From: Lasioglossum baleicum
Lineage: Eukaryota; Arthropoda; Insecta; Hymenoptera; Halictidae
Direction of reading: 5' to 3'
Assembly (NCBI RefSeq): GCF_051020765.1
Contig: NC_134944.1
Location: 2,790,001-2,854,000, forward strand
DNA length: 64,000 nt
Shown: piece by piece, positions 23,432 to 36,146 of the stretch
Layout: every line of letters begins with the position of its first letter
Position numbering within the stretch: position 1 is the first letter of the stretch
Position numbers and translations under genes: made by a program
Notes under the pieces: generated by a model
What the model was told of the DNA's origin: nothing
Seen by the model: only the letters and a program-made list of their open reading frames with translations
Databases searched by the model: none

Positions 23432-26400
23432 AGAAACCGTGGGCATTGTAAACGTGATTTGCATGCGAGGCTGGCATGAATGCGATGTGATTGCCTTTGA
23501 GTCGAAGAATGTCTCCATCCTGGGAACAATCTGGCTGGTTTCTCGAAATATTGTTGTACGTACACGGTGAATCTTTCATTCTTGATTTTCCAGTTGTTGT
23601 CATCTTCTGTGGGAGAGTTCTACTTCTCCATTCAACTTGCTTTCTGAATTGATTACACCGAGGGAACACAACCAACGAAACCTTCCCATAGAAATTTTTC
23701 TTCGATTCAGTTGTTCAAAAATAATTATCCGAGCAACATTTTTGGAGGAAGATAAGGGTTACGCTTTTATGGTACGGCGTACTATGGAAGGGTCGTGTCC
23801 TTGTCCATTTCCGGCAGTTCTCGCAGCAGGAAGAGCCGTCAGGATGCAATCGAGGCTGAAGCGTTTACGATGGTCATTGTGAGTGGGCGCGAGACGCTCA
23901 TGTACCCTAAAATTGTGTATAACGCGACGACTGAGGTTGACCATTCGACTTTGCTCCCTTTGGTCCTGGTCCCTTCGGTTTCCCAGACTCACGGCGCGCA
24001 TCAGGATTCGCGCAGGACCAACTATAGACAAGACAGGAACGCCTCTTCCTGCCCGATAGCTCGATTATTGCACTTGACACGCGCCTTCGACGCGTCTTCC
24101 CTTAATTCTACCAAAAAAAGACAGGGGCTTCGAGATTATTTCTCTTACACCACTATTCAATATATTTGTTGCATTCTGAAATTTGCATTCAATACATTTT
24201 ACTAAACGTATTTGATATTTTGATAAACCACTGAAAGTATTGTACGTGGTATTATATCAGTTTTATATCGATAAAATCATACAATATGGAAATATTTCAG
24301 GCCGGAAGAAAAATTCGGATTCCGAATTAGATAGCTGCGAGTGCAAACGGTTAAAAACACGATTTTTCACCTGGATCGATTTCAATCTAGAATGGTAACG
24401 GTAAAGGACCTCCGGGTCGCGTTTGACCCGTTAGCGCGCGTGTTCCACAGTCTGGGAATTATCCCGGTGTTCATGAAGCAAGGATATGGTTCCAGTGGCA
24501 CACAATTGTAACAGTTAGCTGGAAGGCTCGCACAGTTGCGAGGCAGTAACGACATTGGTTCCGCAGCGGCGTTTCAGGAAGTCCCATTGAAACTTATCAT
24601 CGCCAGGTTCTTCCGGAACAAATTTTCGGCGATGGCTCGCTCAGATGAAGCATCACGCTGAGCAGAATCACCAGGATCTCTTGAACGTCGTCTGTGGAAC
24701 ACGCGCTACGGACACGACTACATTTTCAACGCTCACCATGACCGATTATGTCGAATAATCACTTGCCTTCTGGGAGCCTCACTTTTGTCGCGGACCGGGC
24801 TTTCCGGAGTCACTGAACACCCGGTACATTCTTTCAGACGATTCCAAAAATCGACAATGCGGATTTTGAAGAAATTCTCTGTGACAAAAATAAAGAAAAC
24901 TGTTGACCAATCTTCATTCGCGTTTCTGGCAAACTTTGCTGTGTTTTAGGAATTTGTCTCGACCAGACGCGCTCCAGAACCGTGTTTAGCGACGCCGTGT
25001 CAAACAATCGCGCAAGAAATATTCACAAAAGCCGCCGATTTCCTCGTAAACGAGGATTTTCGCGCGAGCTGTTGGCGGCGTCGATTATTCCTGGAATCGA
25101 ACCCGTTCTAATTGTGTGATCCTATGTGGATCGGCGGATTCGACTGGCTCGGTCTCGCCTACTGGATTTAATCAACGGCGAGGCTTCAAAGATCCGAAGA
25201 AGTCGCCCCCTCGGTGTAGTTTGTTTATCGTCGGCTCTTGCTCGATCATTTCCCTTTTTTCTCGCCACGGAGAATTCGTCCGATCCAATGACTGCTCGAG
25301 CTGTTTCCTGGAAGCTCGCCGAGCCGGTCTCTCTCTTCGCTCGCCTAACTGACAAGCACCAGCCCTCCTCTTCCGGGACAGCTTTTCTCGAAGCTTTTTT
25401 CGACGACGTCGTGTCGGGCCCTGCACGCCTTTTCGGTAAACTTTACACAACGATTTACCGTACGCTAGACCCGCTCGTAAATCTGTTACACCGTGCCACC
25501 GTTTTCAGAAAACTCTCGAAATTTATCGCTGCATAAACGCTCGCGTCTGTCAACATTGTCATCGCGTGAGCGACGATTCTCGTTAGCGTTCTGGTGGATG
25601 TATAATGTAAAAGCTAATTTAACGGGGAGCTTGTCAATAGATTTTTCTGGAGAGAGTAACATTTTATGTTTCACGCTAAGAAACGACAGTGGATGATGCT
25701 CGGCTGCAACGTTCCACGGCCTCCCGATAAAAAGATGCAAGAACTGTTGTTTTTGCATCGAGAACCACTCGGATCTCCCGCGGCGGGCTCCTCCGTGCTG
25801 AGTAAACAGTAAATGGACGTCTAGTTAGTTTACACTTTGTTTTCGGAGATGTTAACAAAACACGCGGCTACTTTGAAGCGCCGCCACCAACCGCGAGTCA
25901 CCAATGTAAACCTCGCCGCCATTTTAAGATCGAAAAACAACTTGCACCCTCCTCCGATTCGCATTTTCCAAGGCCAGTCCCTTTATGAAATTCATCGAAA
26001 GTATTTTTGTGTGGCTTTCGAACGAGCAAAGAAACACTAGAGACATCGTTCGCGTAAGCACACGCTTCGATCAAATAAACCAGTGTCTATGGTTTATTTA
26101 CACGTTGTTGGTCTAAAGTGGCCGCGGTCGGTAAAGTGATAGTCGCCGACTGTTGGGTGAGCCAGATTTCGTAGAAGCAACGAGTCGACGGACGTAGATC
26201 TTATTCAACGAGATTAGAAGTCGAGTTATGAGTCGATTACGCACCGGACGATTAGTTGATTCAGCCATTCATTATTCTATTACGGGAGCACGTTTACAAA
26301 CACGGAATGCAAAGCGTCGATTAACTTCTCGATTGAACTGCCCAGAATTTAGCGAAACCCTAAATGCTTTACGGCTAATGGCAGCGTATAAACGTGGAAG

Positions 26401-26777
26401 CGTTTTAAACCGTGCAGGTACTGTTAACATAATGATCTTAAATCCGAGATTACGCGCATATACTGTTACCGAGGGCTTTCTTCTTGCTGTAGCGTCCTAC
26501 TGTACCGGATCTGTGTGTAAGGAAATGATCGGATTACAGACAAAGATCCATTGTGCTCGGGATATGGAGAAAAACAGAACTGTATCTTCCGAGACATCGT
26601 CCACCGTTTGTACAAGCGATATCGAATTACGACACAGCCTGAAGATTTCCAACGGCAACAAAAAACCAGTACCAATCTTAGACCAACTTACAGACCCGGG
26701 ATGGGTGTGGGGTACCCTGTCGAAGAGTAGACTTGAATAGTTTTTATTCTGCAAGGAATTATGGAAAATGGTAATTA
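23432..26777. other. Intergenic DNA, no gene recognised
   Basis: No gene is supported. A 136-codon frame at 25126-25536 overlaps two other frames and a minus-strand frame. A 170-codon ATG-started frame at 26228-26740 has no recognisable family motif. A copy of a dispersed repeat (ggaaatatttcaggccggaagaa region) lies at about 24215-24352. Confidence 0.5.
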
Positions 26778-27364
26778 CAGTAGGACCTCGATTAACCGGA
26801 TCCCGATTATAAACAAATATGCGTTTATTTATGCGAAATAAATGTTCAAAGATAAGAAACATACGCGTGGAAAACCACGCGCGGCAGAAATGAAACTTCT
26901 CGCAGTCTAGCAATGTTTAGAAGTAAATTAAGATTGGCAATGGTAAATAATCAGGGAGGGTCGAACTGTGCGACAAGGACAGAAATACATAACATACCAC
27001 TTCTCCAAAATTTGTTAATAACTAACAATTTAAGCATCAGACCTGCATAAAACTGAAATGGGAATGTAGCCAAGGCTTCATTTTACATTCTACAATCTTA
27101 AAAGTTCACCGATGTAGTCTTTAAAGTTAGTAAATTAATTATGAAGATGTTAGTTGTCAAACTATTCGAGGTTATTCGCGAAATTTCGTCACTTCCGTAA
27201 CGCTAGAAAATTGTAGCTCCCTCAGCAAAGAAGTTTCACCTCAAAAATTTATTTTGGAATATAATGTGCATTTTTTAATTATTTCCTCGGGTCTCGATTA
27301 TCCATCGGGCCTTAATTTATCCGGGCTGTTTGTCTCCCGATCAAGGTTAATCGAGGGCCTACTG
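26778..27364. mobile_element. pogo/Tigger-type non-autonomous element, 587 bp, TA target duplication
   Basis: The left terminus is CAGTAGGACCTCGATTAACC at 26778. The right terminus is the reverse complement of CAGTAGGCCCTCGATTAACC, ending at 27364. TA flanks each side (26776-26777 and 27365-27366). The CAGTA..CCTCGATTA..CCG signature is typical of pogo/Tigger members of the Tc1/mariner superfamily. Near the right end a second, inner CTCGATTATCC copy occurs (about 27293). No transposase frame is visible, so the element is non-autonomous. Confidence 0.85.
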
Positions 27365-27704
27365 TATTGCACTGCGACGTTTTTAGGGACGAGTGTACCT
27401 GTCAGTGTTTATATTACCTCGGTGCCATTAAACCGGTCGACTATTTTGAGCGAACAGGTCAAAATTATCCTAGCGCCGGCAATAAGCCGGCAAGAAACCC
27501 CGACATTATTATATGGAACAGAAAATCCGGTTACATAATAAGATTTCACTCTAATAGGATTAGACTGGGGCATTTCGTAGAAGAAATACTGAAACGGTTT
27601 ATGAGTTCTGGCATTAAAACTCCTGTTTCCAACGGAATTGTTTTATTATTATACTGCGGCTGAACCGTACCGGAGACTTCCGAGTCATAAAATGATAAAA
27701 AGGA

Positions 27705-27760
27705 CAGTAAAACTTCGATTATCCGTGCTAATTAGTGGAACATGATTTCGGATAATACAA
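27705..27760. mobile_element. Solitary pogo-type terminus
   Basis: CAGTAAAACTTCGATTATCC begins at 27705 and resembles the ends of the element at 26778-27364. A short inverted partner, tttcggataatac, occurs about 40 bases on, but no complete right terminus is present. The left flank is GA rather than TA. It is interpreted as a decayed fragment. Confidence 0.6.
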
Positions 27761-27784
27761 CAATTACATAGTTTCAGTACAGCT

Positions 27785-28586
27785 CACAGTGGGCCCAAAC
27801 GCCAATCTAGCTGATAAAAAATCATAGATGATCAAACGCAGCGTCCTATTGCAACTTGTATGGAGTCGTTGTAACCGGGAGACTTCATTCTTTAAATTTA
27901 TGCTAATTTGGACCACAACAAAATTTTTTTATTTTTTAATTATTTTTATTATTATTTTTTATTATTTTTAAATTTTATGACCTACATTGATTAAACACTT
28001 TTTACTCCTCTCAGTCAGTACTATGAACCACGAATATCTTAAACCCTCTTTATGAGTGATCGCAAACTATTCACAAACTTTAAAGTTACATTAAACAATT
28101 TCTTGCAAGTTCTTGCAGCTGATTTTTACAAGAATTAAAGAACAGAGTCTACATGACGAAATCAAACAGGAAATTCGATCAATACGCGTCAATTTGGTTA
28201 CTTACATTCGAAAAACTGAAATGCATGAAGTAAAAAATTGTCTACCTTTGGACACAGGTATTTGGAAAATTCATTAACTTTTGCAAATTCTGTAATTACA
28301 GAATGAAAGTGCGTACTTTCTTCTACAAACCCCATGAAAGGCAAAATATTCGCATTTAATATTAACGTTTACCAGTAGCAAAAGCACTGACCGTTCTGGG
28401 GGACTCTTAAAGGCCGCAGCGACTATAGACTTTTGCGTAAATATTACCTTATATAAAAAATCTTCAAAGCAAAACAGAATATAATTTAAAGATCTACAGG
28501 GAAACAAATAAAAAAGTAAGTAATAGTATGTGATTGGAAATACATACGACTTTTTATCAGCTAGATTGGCGTTTGGGCCCACTGTG
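27785..28586. mobile_element. 802-bp element with 36-bp perfect inverted ends beginning CACAGTG
   Basis: The left end from 27785 (CACAGTGGGCCCAAACG, continuing to gataaaaa) is matched exactly in reverse complement by the right end to 28586, for about 36 bases. The interior is AT-rich and has no transposase frame (best open frame 102 codons on the minus strand, no motif). The terminal heptamer CACAGTG resembles the conserved heptamer of Transib ends and of RAG recombination signals. Transib makes 5-bp duplications; CAGCT lies just left of the element (27780-27784) and again at 28588-28592, one base off the right end. The superfamily is therefore suggested, not proven; hAT is an alternative. 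Confidence 0.85.
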
Positions 28587-29520
28587 GCAGCTGCTTGAAA
28601 TAATTCTTTTATGGGGAATGCCTTGGGTTCCCGTGTTCTCCAATTAATCGAAGGAAAGTTATGCGAGCTTTGTAACAGTTTATGCGACTCATCCTACACA
28701 TCCTCGGGAATTCAGTAGCGAGCTTGCATACCATAAGTATTGAGGAAAAGTGTCCGATGTCGAGACCGAAGCTGATCCGCGGGAGGATTAATGGCACGCT
28801 ATAAATATTGACACCAGTTAGAAATGCAGCGATGTACATAGCCATAAATCCCGAAAAATGTGCCACAGTATACTTTTATCGATGTAACCGAATGCCAATT
28901 ATCGACGCCTCGAAGAAGAGAAAGGCGAAACCTTATAGCGCGAGGCATCGTGATCCGGATTCGTATTCGCATCCTAAGCGCAGAAACTCCGAGTCAGTCG
29001 CAATATTTCTATATAGTGTCGTATACATTTTCCACCCTATACTTTATTTCCCTGGGGAGCGCTGTTGTTTCACTTTCCTGCGAACGGATTTGTGCTAATT
29101 TCATTACATTGTATTTTATGTACACGGTATTCGAGTTTCGCTTAATTTAATTGGTAATTACGCGAATCATGAGTGTAATCGAAATACGATGTAATGTAAA
29201 TTACTCAATGTGTACATTACTGGCTAATGTGAAAAATATCTTTCATTTTTTGCAGAACATTTTTTGAGGAACAGAAGATTCTGAAACATTTGTAAGTACC
29301 TATACTTTTTTTTATTCAGCATTTCAGATCTCGACTGAGAACTATTTTTGCTGTACTGAAACAAATTACAGTGTACATATACACATTCACACATACACAG
29401 TCCACACTACATCGAATGAAATTCGCGGTTTACATTTTTACAAGAACTTAAAAATAAGAAGACAAGCCCCAATATTGGGTCGGGCAACCAACATTTCCAA
29501 GCTTAAGGGCAACTGAAGCT
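28587..29520. other. Intergenic DNA, no gene recognised
   Basis: Short overlapping open frames only; no motif, RNA gene or bounded repeat was recognised. Confidence 0.5.
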
Positions 29521-29650
29521 TAACACATTACCGACCGGTGATTATTGCATAATTTTGAAAAATCTATGGTACATGGCTAAACACTTTTTAATGGAACCTT
29601 CAATAGCAACAGCAATTTTCATTGTGGACTAACAAGTCACCCTCAATAAC
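29521..29650. repeat. Dispersed repeat, inverted copy at 49731-49861
   Basis: The block beginning taacacattaccgaccggtg and ending near cctcaataac is the reverse complement of 49731-49861, with scattered mismatches. Shared parts include the aaaaatctatggt, taaacactttttaatggaac and gcaattttcattgt blocks. Confidence 0.82.
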
Positions 29651-29720
29651 GCCCTCTAACTCCACACAATCAATTTTTGCAAAAACCTTAACAGCTTATA
29701 TCTCAATAACTATTTGTTTT

Positions 29721-29862
29721 CGACGTGTGGCTTTTTTCAAACTTCTTCTTTTCTGCATGAGTGGAAGGTGTTGATGTAAAAAACAATTTTAACAATTTTC
29801 TTTGTTGTAAACAATTTTGCGACGAGTTTCTCTTACAAATGTTCACCGATCCAGAGGTGTAG
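29721..29862 (-). repeat. Dispersed repeat, inverted copy at 47581-47712
   Basis: Read on the minus strand, this block starts ctacacctctggatcggtg and ends ccacacgtcg. It contains agagaaact, a caaaattgtttac block and acatcaacaccttccac. The same succession appears on the plus strand at 47581-47712. Confidence 0.82.
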
Positions 29863-30552
29863 ATTCACCTCTTTAACTGTACATCTCTAACTGTACACTC
29901 GGAAAATCGAGTTCCCAATTATCGAACTCGGATTGTTTCAGAAACGAGAAACCAACAAAAATATTGGGAGATCGTGAATTTAGTAAGATCGAGGAACCAC
30001 GATCCATCCGATCGGTTTGTAGAAGAGTCAAGCGGATAAGCTGTCGGAAGTCACCAGATAAACTCGGTTCCGTGCAGCTTATGGTCTCGATAGCCGCGTG
30101 AAATACTGTTTCCACGGTTTCCCGGTCCTCCGGTGAACAAGTCAACGGATCATCTACCCGGGGAAACGGCGAGCAGGACCTTCGAGCTTAAGCCAGCGGC
30201 GAAAACGCTGCGAGAGTTGGTCACGTCTCAAGAATAAAAGACGGAAATGAGATAAAACCAGCTAATCTTCGACCGTTCCGAGGACAAACCTTCACACGGA
30301 GATGATCCCTCCGACGAACGGGTTCGGAGCTCGAAAAAAGAGTTTCTCGAAAAAGTCAAGCAGACTCGCAGCTCCGCGAAACCGGGGTGTGCGCTTAATG
30401 CGATTTGCCGAATTTAAAAAGTTAAGACTCACCTGTCGAAAATAAACCGATCATCTGGCGTTCGTCCTGGATCTCTCGATGAAAAAATTTATTTTCAGCT
30501 GACACCTGTAACGGATACCTTGCAGAACCTTTGGGATCAGCGACATCGAATG
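29863..30552. other. Intergenic DNA, no gene recognised
   Basis: No feature beyond short open frames was recognised. Confidence 0.5.
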
Positions 30553-30888
30553 TTTGTATGTGAAAGATTTTTCATAAGAAAAATTTCGGAAAATTGTCTG
30601 TCAATTTTTGCAAGTTTTTCTTCGCAAAGTAAATACAGTAAGATCAAGTCTGATCCATTTCGTTCCGGTATTCTCTGGCCTTGGCGATCCGTCGAGTTTG
30701 AATGCATTCGCTGGACCTGATTTTTATGTGAAAGATTTTCCATAAGAAAAATTTCGGAAAATTGTCTGGCAATTTTTGCAAGTTTTTCTTCGCAAAGTAA
30801 ATACAGTAAGATCAAGTCTGATCCATTTCGTTCCGGTGTTCTCTGGCCTTGGCGATCCGTCGACTTTGAATGCATTCGCTGGACCTGG
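30553..30888. repeat. Near-perfect two-copy tandem duplication, 168-bp period
   Basis: Copy 1 starts near 30553 and copy 2 near 30724 (gtgaaagattt at 30560 and 30728). They differ at only a few bases over about 160, for example tttttcataag versus ttttccataag, ctgtcaat versus ctggcaat, ggtattct versus ggtgttct and cgagttt versus cgacttt. Both end at cattcgctggacctg. This indicates a relatively recent duplication. The open frames across it on the minus strand simply repeat themselves. Confidence 0.92.
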
Positions 30889-33800
30889 GATTAGCGTAGT
30901 CGGTTCTAGGTCTAATCGGGTTTAAGTTCAGCGAAGCGGAGGCCGCGGTCCAAGTGGTTTATAAAAATAATACGAGTCGAGGGTGGCGACCACGAGGAAT
31001 TTTGTGAATGGCACGGGGGTGGTCTGTTGTCTGGTTACTTCGGCTTGTCTCCTAAACATGGGGCGGCGTACACTTTTGACAGAATTAGAGAACTTTTATA
31101 TTCGGTCTCGTTTTCATCGAGACTCTAGGAATCGCTTAGGGTCATGGGAACCCCCTGTGCAAACGAAACCCTTTCGTTCAGAACGAATCTGTAACGTATT
31201 CACTGTGGCCCGGGATAAGCTGGTTAGAGTCAAAAAACCCGTCGAAGTCAGCACCGCTGACGTTTGTCAACCTTCTTTCACTATCAAAGTGACCGAGGGA
31301 AATCGAAGGAAGCCATTCACGAGATTATTTTCACAGTAGCGTCTCAATTTTTCTGCGATCTGTGCGTTCCTGACAGATACTTCCCTTTTTGCTGAATGTT
31401 GCCGCTGAACTGAGATTGTTTAAGCAATTTGAAAATTAATCCTTTATTTATTTAGATTAAATTCATATAAAATTTGATTAAAGATGGTTACAATAAATCT
31501 AGACACAGTTTTCATACATTGCAAAGTGATTGAACTGGTAATTGCTTTTAAATAAGCATTTGATGTACATCTCTGCAATGAATACAGTTTTGTATTTCTT
31601 AACAAGTGCTGTTCTATCCAGTTTCCGGGGGTAGCTCCGCGAAACTGGCTCTATTGCGATCATCCCACACATATTTATGGCGGATACAGAGTCCGTTCTG
31701 TGGTTTTTGGTGCGGCTAGCAACAGCACCGTCATAAAGAAGCGAGAACTCCGGAACGAAAATTTACGACGTTATTCCTCGGGGATGAAAAATATTTATAA
31801 GCCCATCGACGTTCTCTCGCGGACCATTCTTTGCGAGTCGAGATATTTTTTCGAGTTTACCTGTTTCCGGGTAATGGCTCCGGCCACAAACGGTACCTGC
31901 CTTTCTCGTACCTTATTGCCCTGACCGCTGGAAACATATCTCGAATTTCTGGAAAACTCTCTGGAAAATGTATCACATCGACGAGAACGGCTGACGAGGG
32001 TAAGAAAGTAATTTATGGTTGAAACATGTGACGGACGGAAGTGCACGCGTTACGTAGAAGCAGAAACACGTCGACGGATGAGACGCGATGAATTGTTGAA
32101 ATCAAAGGGACGCAAGAATGGCAAGTGAACACGGACAAATACGATGTTGCCGGACGTTGAGCGAATTGAATCACTTAGTCGGACGACATTCTATGATCCA
32201 TCTTTTGTGCGTGCAAATATTGGCTTTCTTTAGTGAAGCCGGTTGGCTGCATTAGAATCAATCGTTTTATAGCCTCAACGAGATTCGTTTTAAGTGCTTT
32301 GTCTGTCAATAGAGTTCATCAAGGCTAAGCGTCTAGTGTGGCCCACAGACTAAACTTCAACGTGCAGTTGGAAGGTTGACGGGTCAGGATGTGAGAATTT
32401 GAGTGACTGCAGACGATGGTTGCGAAAGCAGAGCATCGTGCAAGATCGGATCCCTGGGACGAAGGGAGTGTGCCTGCGAAAGAACGCGCCGCAGAAGGAG
32501 GCACGTGACAGTCGTGAAAAAGGGACAGCCGCCGTGTCGAGGATTTCCAAAAGGAGGCATCGGAAGAGAGGTAAAGTACGTTTTTCGGGTCGCCGGTGGG
32601 ACATCTTTATACGGGCTGCTAGGCCCCCCATCGTGAAGACGTCGTCACCCCGTGGCGAACCATAGATTTAGTTGCATCCTTGCTTGCGCCCACCTTCGCG
32701 GTGCACTCGTACTTTCCGTGGTCTCCCTAGGAACGGCTTTGAACAGCTCGCGGAACGAACAAGCAATTAACTTGGTGTTAAATGTAATCGTACCAGGTAC
32801 AAAATGTCTCGAATATACATTGTTTCATAAAACTTACAAGACTGAACTTGTTTAGATCGTTCACAATTTTTATAATAATACGTGATTAAATAGAGAACTT
32901 TATTGAATCATTCCTGATGGAAGCATCTTCATATTTTCAATAATTAAAAAATGAAAAGTGTGAAACCGGTCATTTGACCGGTCGTGGTAAATTTTTATTT
33001 GCTTTCACTACCGAACAATTGAAAAATATCCGATTATGGTGCTCAATGGGATTAGACCTCGCCAATTCCGGGGAAGTCCCTTATAACCAATATCCATTTC
33101 TGCTCGAGTTTGCTTAAAATTTGTTTTAACGGTCGACTATGCGCGGGTTCGTTCAGAACCATCGCTAGATGGGAAGTTCGGCACAGGTTGGGCAAGCGTA
33201 TCAAATCGTAGTCCCAGAACGTTCATTACTTCATTATCATAGAAGAAATTCGCATTCGTCACAGTTTCGAAAACGGGGCCCGACTTTTTCTGTCCGTCCG
33301 AAAACTCGAGCCTTCCATTTCCTCGAAATTCCTCAATAGTTGATCACAAATGGTCGTCGACAAATGGCACATCCTCTCTTTCAAGCAAATGCTTTTATAA
33401 AAATGTTTTAAAAATCTAGGAAAGACAAATTACGCTGAAAGGAACTCGAATAACTCCGAACAATCGTCAAGTAGATCAGAGAGTCCAATCTCAGGAATTG
33501 TTTAAAAGACATCCCGTAAAGAATACGATTCTGGGCGGACATGGGCGAACAGTAACCGGAACTTCCGTGTCGAATCAGGGTAGTCCGAGCACTCATTGCG
33601 TCATTATGGGCAGAGTGCGCCGCGGTGGGTGCATAGCGCATTCTTGTCGCGGGTGCACCAGGGGGGATACGGCGACTTCCAGCCGCGTGTTCCGGAGGCC
33701 CCTGGGCCCGGGGTCCCTTTTTCACGGGGTTAGGGAATCGGTTTTCCGGAGCGTTCCCATTATTTCATCCTCTTGTCACGCAGCCGCCTTTGGCCGGGGG

Positions 33801-36091
33801 GCACGCAGGTACCAGGAGTGGACCAACAAACGAGTCTATTTGCTCAACAAAGCGGGGCCCTGGACCTCGATGTCTCCCGCGAGTCACAGACTTACACCTC
33901 GACGAATCGACGATTTCTACACGTGTCTATCCTGTCCTGTCTGCCCGTCTCTCTCTCTCTCTGCGCTATACATATTGCGGGGAAATGCAAGCTGATCGAT
34001 GAAAGTCGCCGCTTTTGTCAGCCGACGCGCCTCCCCTTTCCGCAGGGATGCACTTCTATGACGCTTGCAGCGCTAATCGCGGCCTCGGATGCCACAGGAA
34101 TCCATCAAGGAATCGATTCAACCATTTTCTTGGTAATTTCAACAACTGCAAACTGAAATATCCGAATTGTAAAAATTTGTGAAATTGTTTCAACAGCGGT
34201 GCAACTCGTGATTATTGTTTCGTCGTTAGATCGTGTGGCGAGGCACCTTAAATTAACATCGCGTTTAAAGCATCAATGTAGTCGCAGACAATCGCTTGCG
34301 TGGCTCAATTGAATCGTCTGGATGAGATAATAGCCACCTGCGAGTCAAATGCCCAGAGATGCGTTCAGCTATAATGGTCGGCGCGTTTGATGTGTATGTA
34401 TACGCCATTTTACGGACGTGGTAGCACGCACGCTTTCAGGTCGGAGCTCGTTAATCCTCCGGGGAAAGAAGGTAGCGACGTCTCCTCTTTTGGGGAAATA
34501 GTGTTTTCTAGATCTCATCTATCGATGGGAGAACCGCCGGGGTCCGGCACCAGAACACACAAGGTGTTTCTGCTTTTTCTGGGAGAGGAAAGATCCGACA
34601 AAGTCATTAAAATTTCGAAAAAGTCATCCTCAAGAATTCTTATAAAATTCGGAATTGTTCGGTATTTATTAGCCTTCAAATAACTATGTACTTCAATGCA
34701 AAACAGATATTTGATAGCGTAAACGGCACCTTTCTTCACGCTTGAAACATTCAATTTAATGTTCCGAGACTGTAATTACTGTATGCGAGCAACTAAAAGT
34801 TAACGGTAAACGAAAGACGCTTTTGTTGGAAATGAAAATTCTCGAAACTGAATTACATTTCTGCCTGTACCGACATATATAGCCCATATCATAAAATTCT
34901 TTTGAAAATCTTATAATAATGGGTTTTGTAAACTGAGCCGGTTTAGGGTATGAAGGGTTAGCAAAACTACCTTCGAGTTCTCGTCGTAGCATAGACCGTA
35001 ATAGGCTTTCAATGTCCGATACAATAAAGAGAGGTAATTTGGGAATTACAGGAACTGTTCCTTAGTTTCTTGAAGCGGCGAGCGCGTACAAGAAGGTCGT
35101 CTAAATGACGGATAATAATAGAATCCTGGATGGAGAAGGGTGTAAGGGCTATTGCAGGTGGCGGAAACGTCGAACGTCGTTTCAGTGTTGACGTATTAAT
35201 CCTGTTAGGACACAATAGCGGGAAACAATGGCCATGGGCAAAGTTTATCCGATTTACACAGCCGGGATTGCCCCTCACCTCCTCCGCCCCTACCATAAAC
35301 CACCGTCGGTGCTCGTTACCCTTACCGTTGCCAATTATCCTTCCGAAGTCCGTTATTTACGTTAATTGTGGGGAAGTCATTATTAGGGTTACTTACAGCT
35401 GTTTCCTGGAACTGCGGATCTGCGAGAATGCCTTTCGCCAACCTTGCATTGTTAATTGTCTGACGCGAGTTTTGTAGGACTGATACTAAAAGTATTTCAA
35501 CCCTCAACCCTATATTTCTGATCACTCTGGACTGCTTTCTCTGGACTGCACTCCTTTATGCGTTTATGAAGAAATTGGCTGGGTGAAATATAAAACAGTA
35601 AAGGATTGGAAAAATTTAAGAAATCAATTTTTATTTTATTCCTGCTTCCTGATCACTGAACAGCGGATTTTATGCATTTACGACAAAAGCGAGCAGGTGT
35701 AATTTAAAGCAGTAAAAAGATTAGAAGAATTTAAAACTAGAAAATGTAGAAAATGATTTTGAACTAGCTCAGTGTCTTCGCACAAAATACTGTAGCTGCT
35801 GAATAGATGGCAGCACCTTGATAGAAGCGAATGCAGAATGTCCGGCGAAAAGGGTGCAAAGCTGAAGGCCGAAATAAGGCGCGCCCTAGAACAATTCGAG
35901 ATCGCTGGATCTTTACGGTTCGATCAAGTTCGGGCAAACAAGAGCGGTTAGGGCAAGAGGTAGCATGAGCGGGAGCATCAACAAAGGGCATTTATCCCCT
36001 TTCGTTCGCATGTGAGCGAGCAAATCGGTCCCCGCGGAGTGAGAGTGTCTCCGCGATCTAAGGGAGCGAAAAAGCCGTCTCTCGAGTTCGT
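30889..36091. other. Gene-free upstream flank of the forkhead gene
   Basis: No gene is supported over about 5.2 kb. Two diverged left-end-like strings of the AGACTGCGGAT family (ggactgcactcctttatgc near 35544 and agcggattttatgcattta near 35662) are visible. A perfect small palindrome, ccggtcatttgaccgg, lies near 32966. The position directly upstream of a developmental transcription factor makes enhancers plausible, but none can be delimited from one sequence. Confidence 0.5.
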
Positions 36092-36146
36092 AAGAGAACG
36101 AGAGTAAGAGAGGGCGAGAGAAAGAGAGAGAGAAAGAGAGAGAGAC
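36092..36146 (+). promoter_or_regulatory. GA-rich tract upstream of the forkhead gene (candidate GAGA-factor sites)
   Basis: Multiple GAGAG pentamers (gagagtaagagagggcgaga, then runs of agagagag) lie about 320-370 bp upstream of the TATA box. GAGAG clusters are bound by GAGA factor/CLAMP-type proteins at many paused developmental promoters in insects. Function here is inferred from position only. Confidence 0.5.

Noticed and set aside
25080..25130. tggaatcgaacccg string resembling a tRNA T-loop complement
   Set aside because: No matching acceptor, D-arm or anticodon arm could be laid out on either strand.
26228..26740. 170-codon ATG-started open frame on the plus strand
   Set aside because: No recognisable domain, signal peptide, splice context or repeated motif; comparable frames appear on the opposite strand. 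Length alone is not enough in this GC range.
33598..33720. GC-rich stretch as a possible CpG-island promoter
   Set aside because: No TATA, initiator or downstream coding region could be associated with it.
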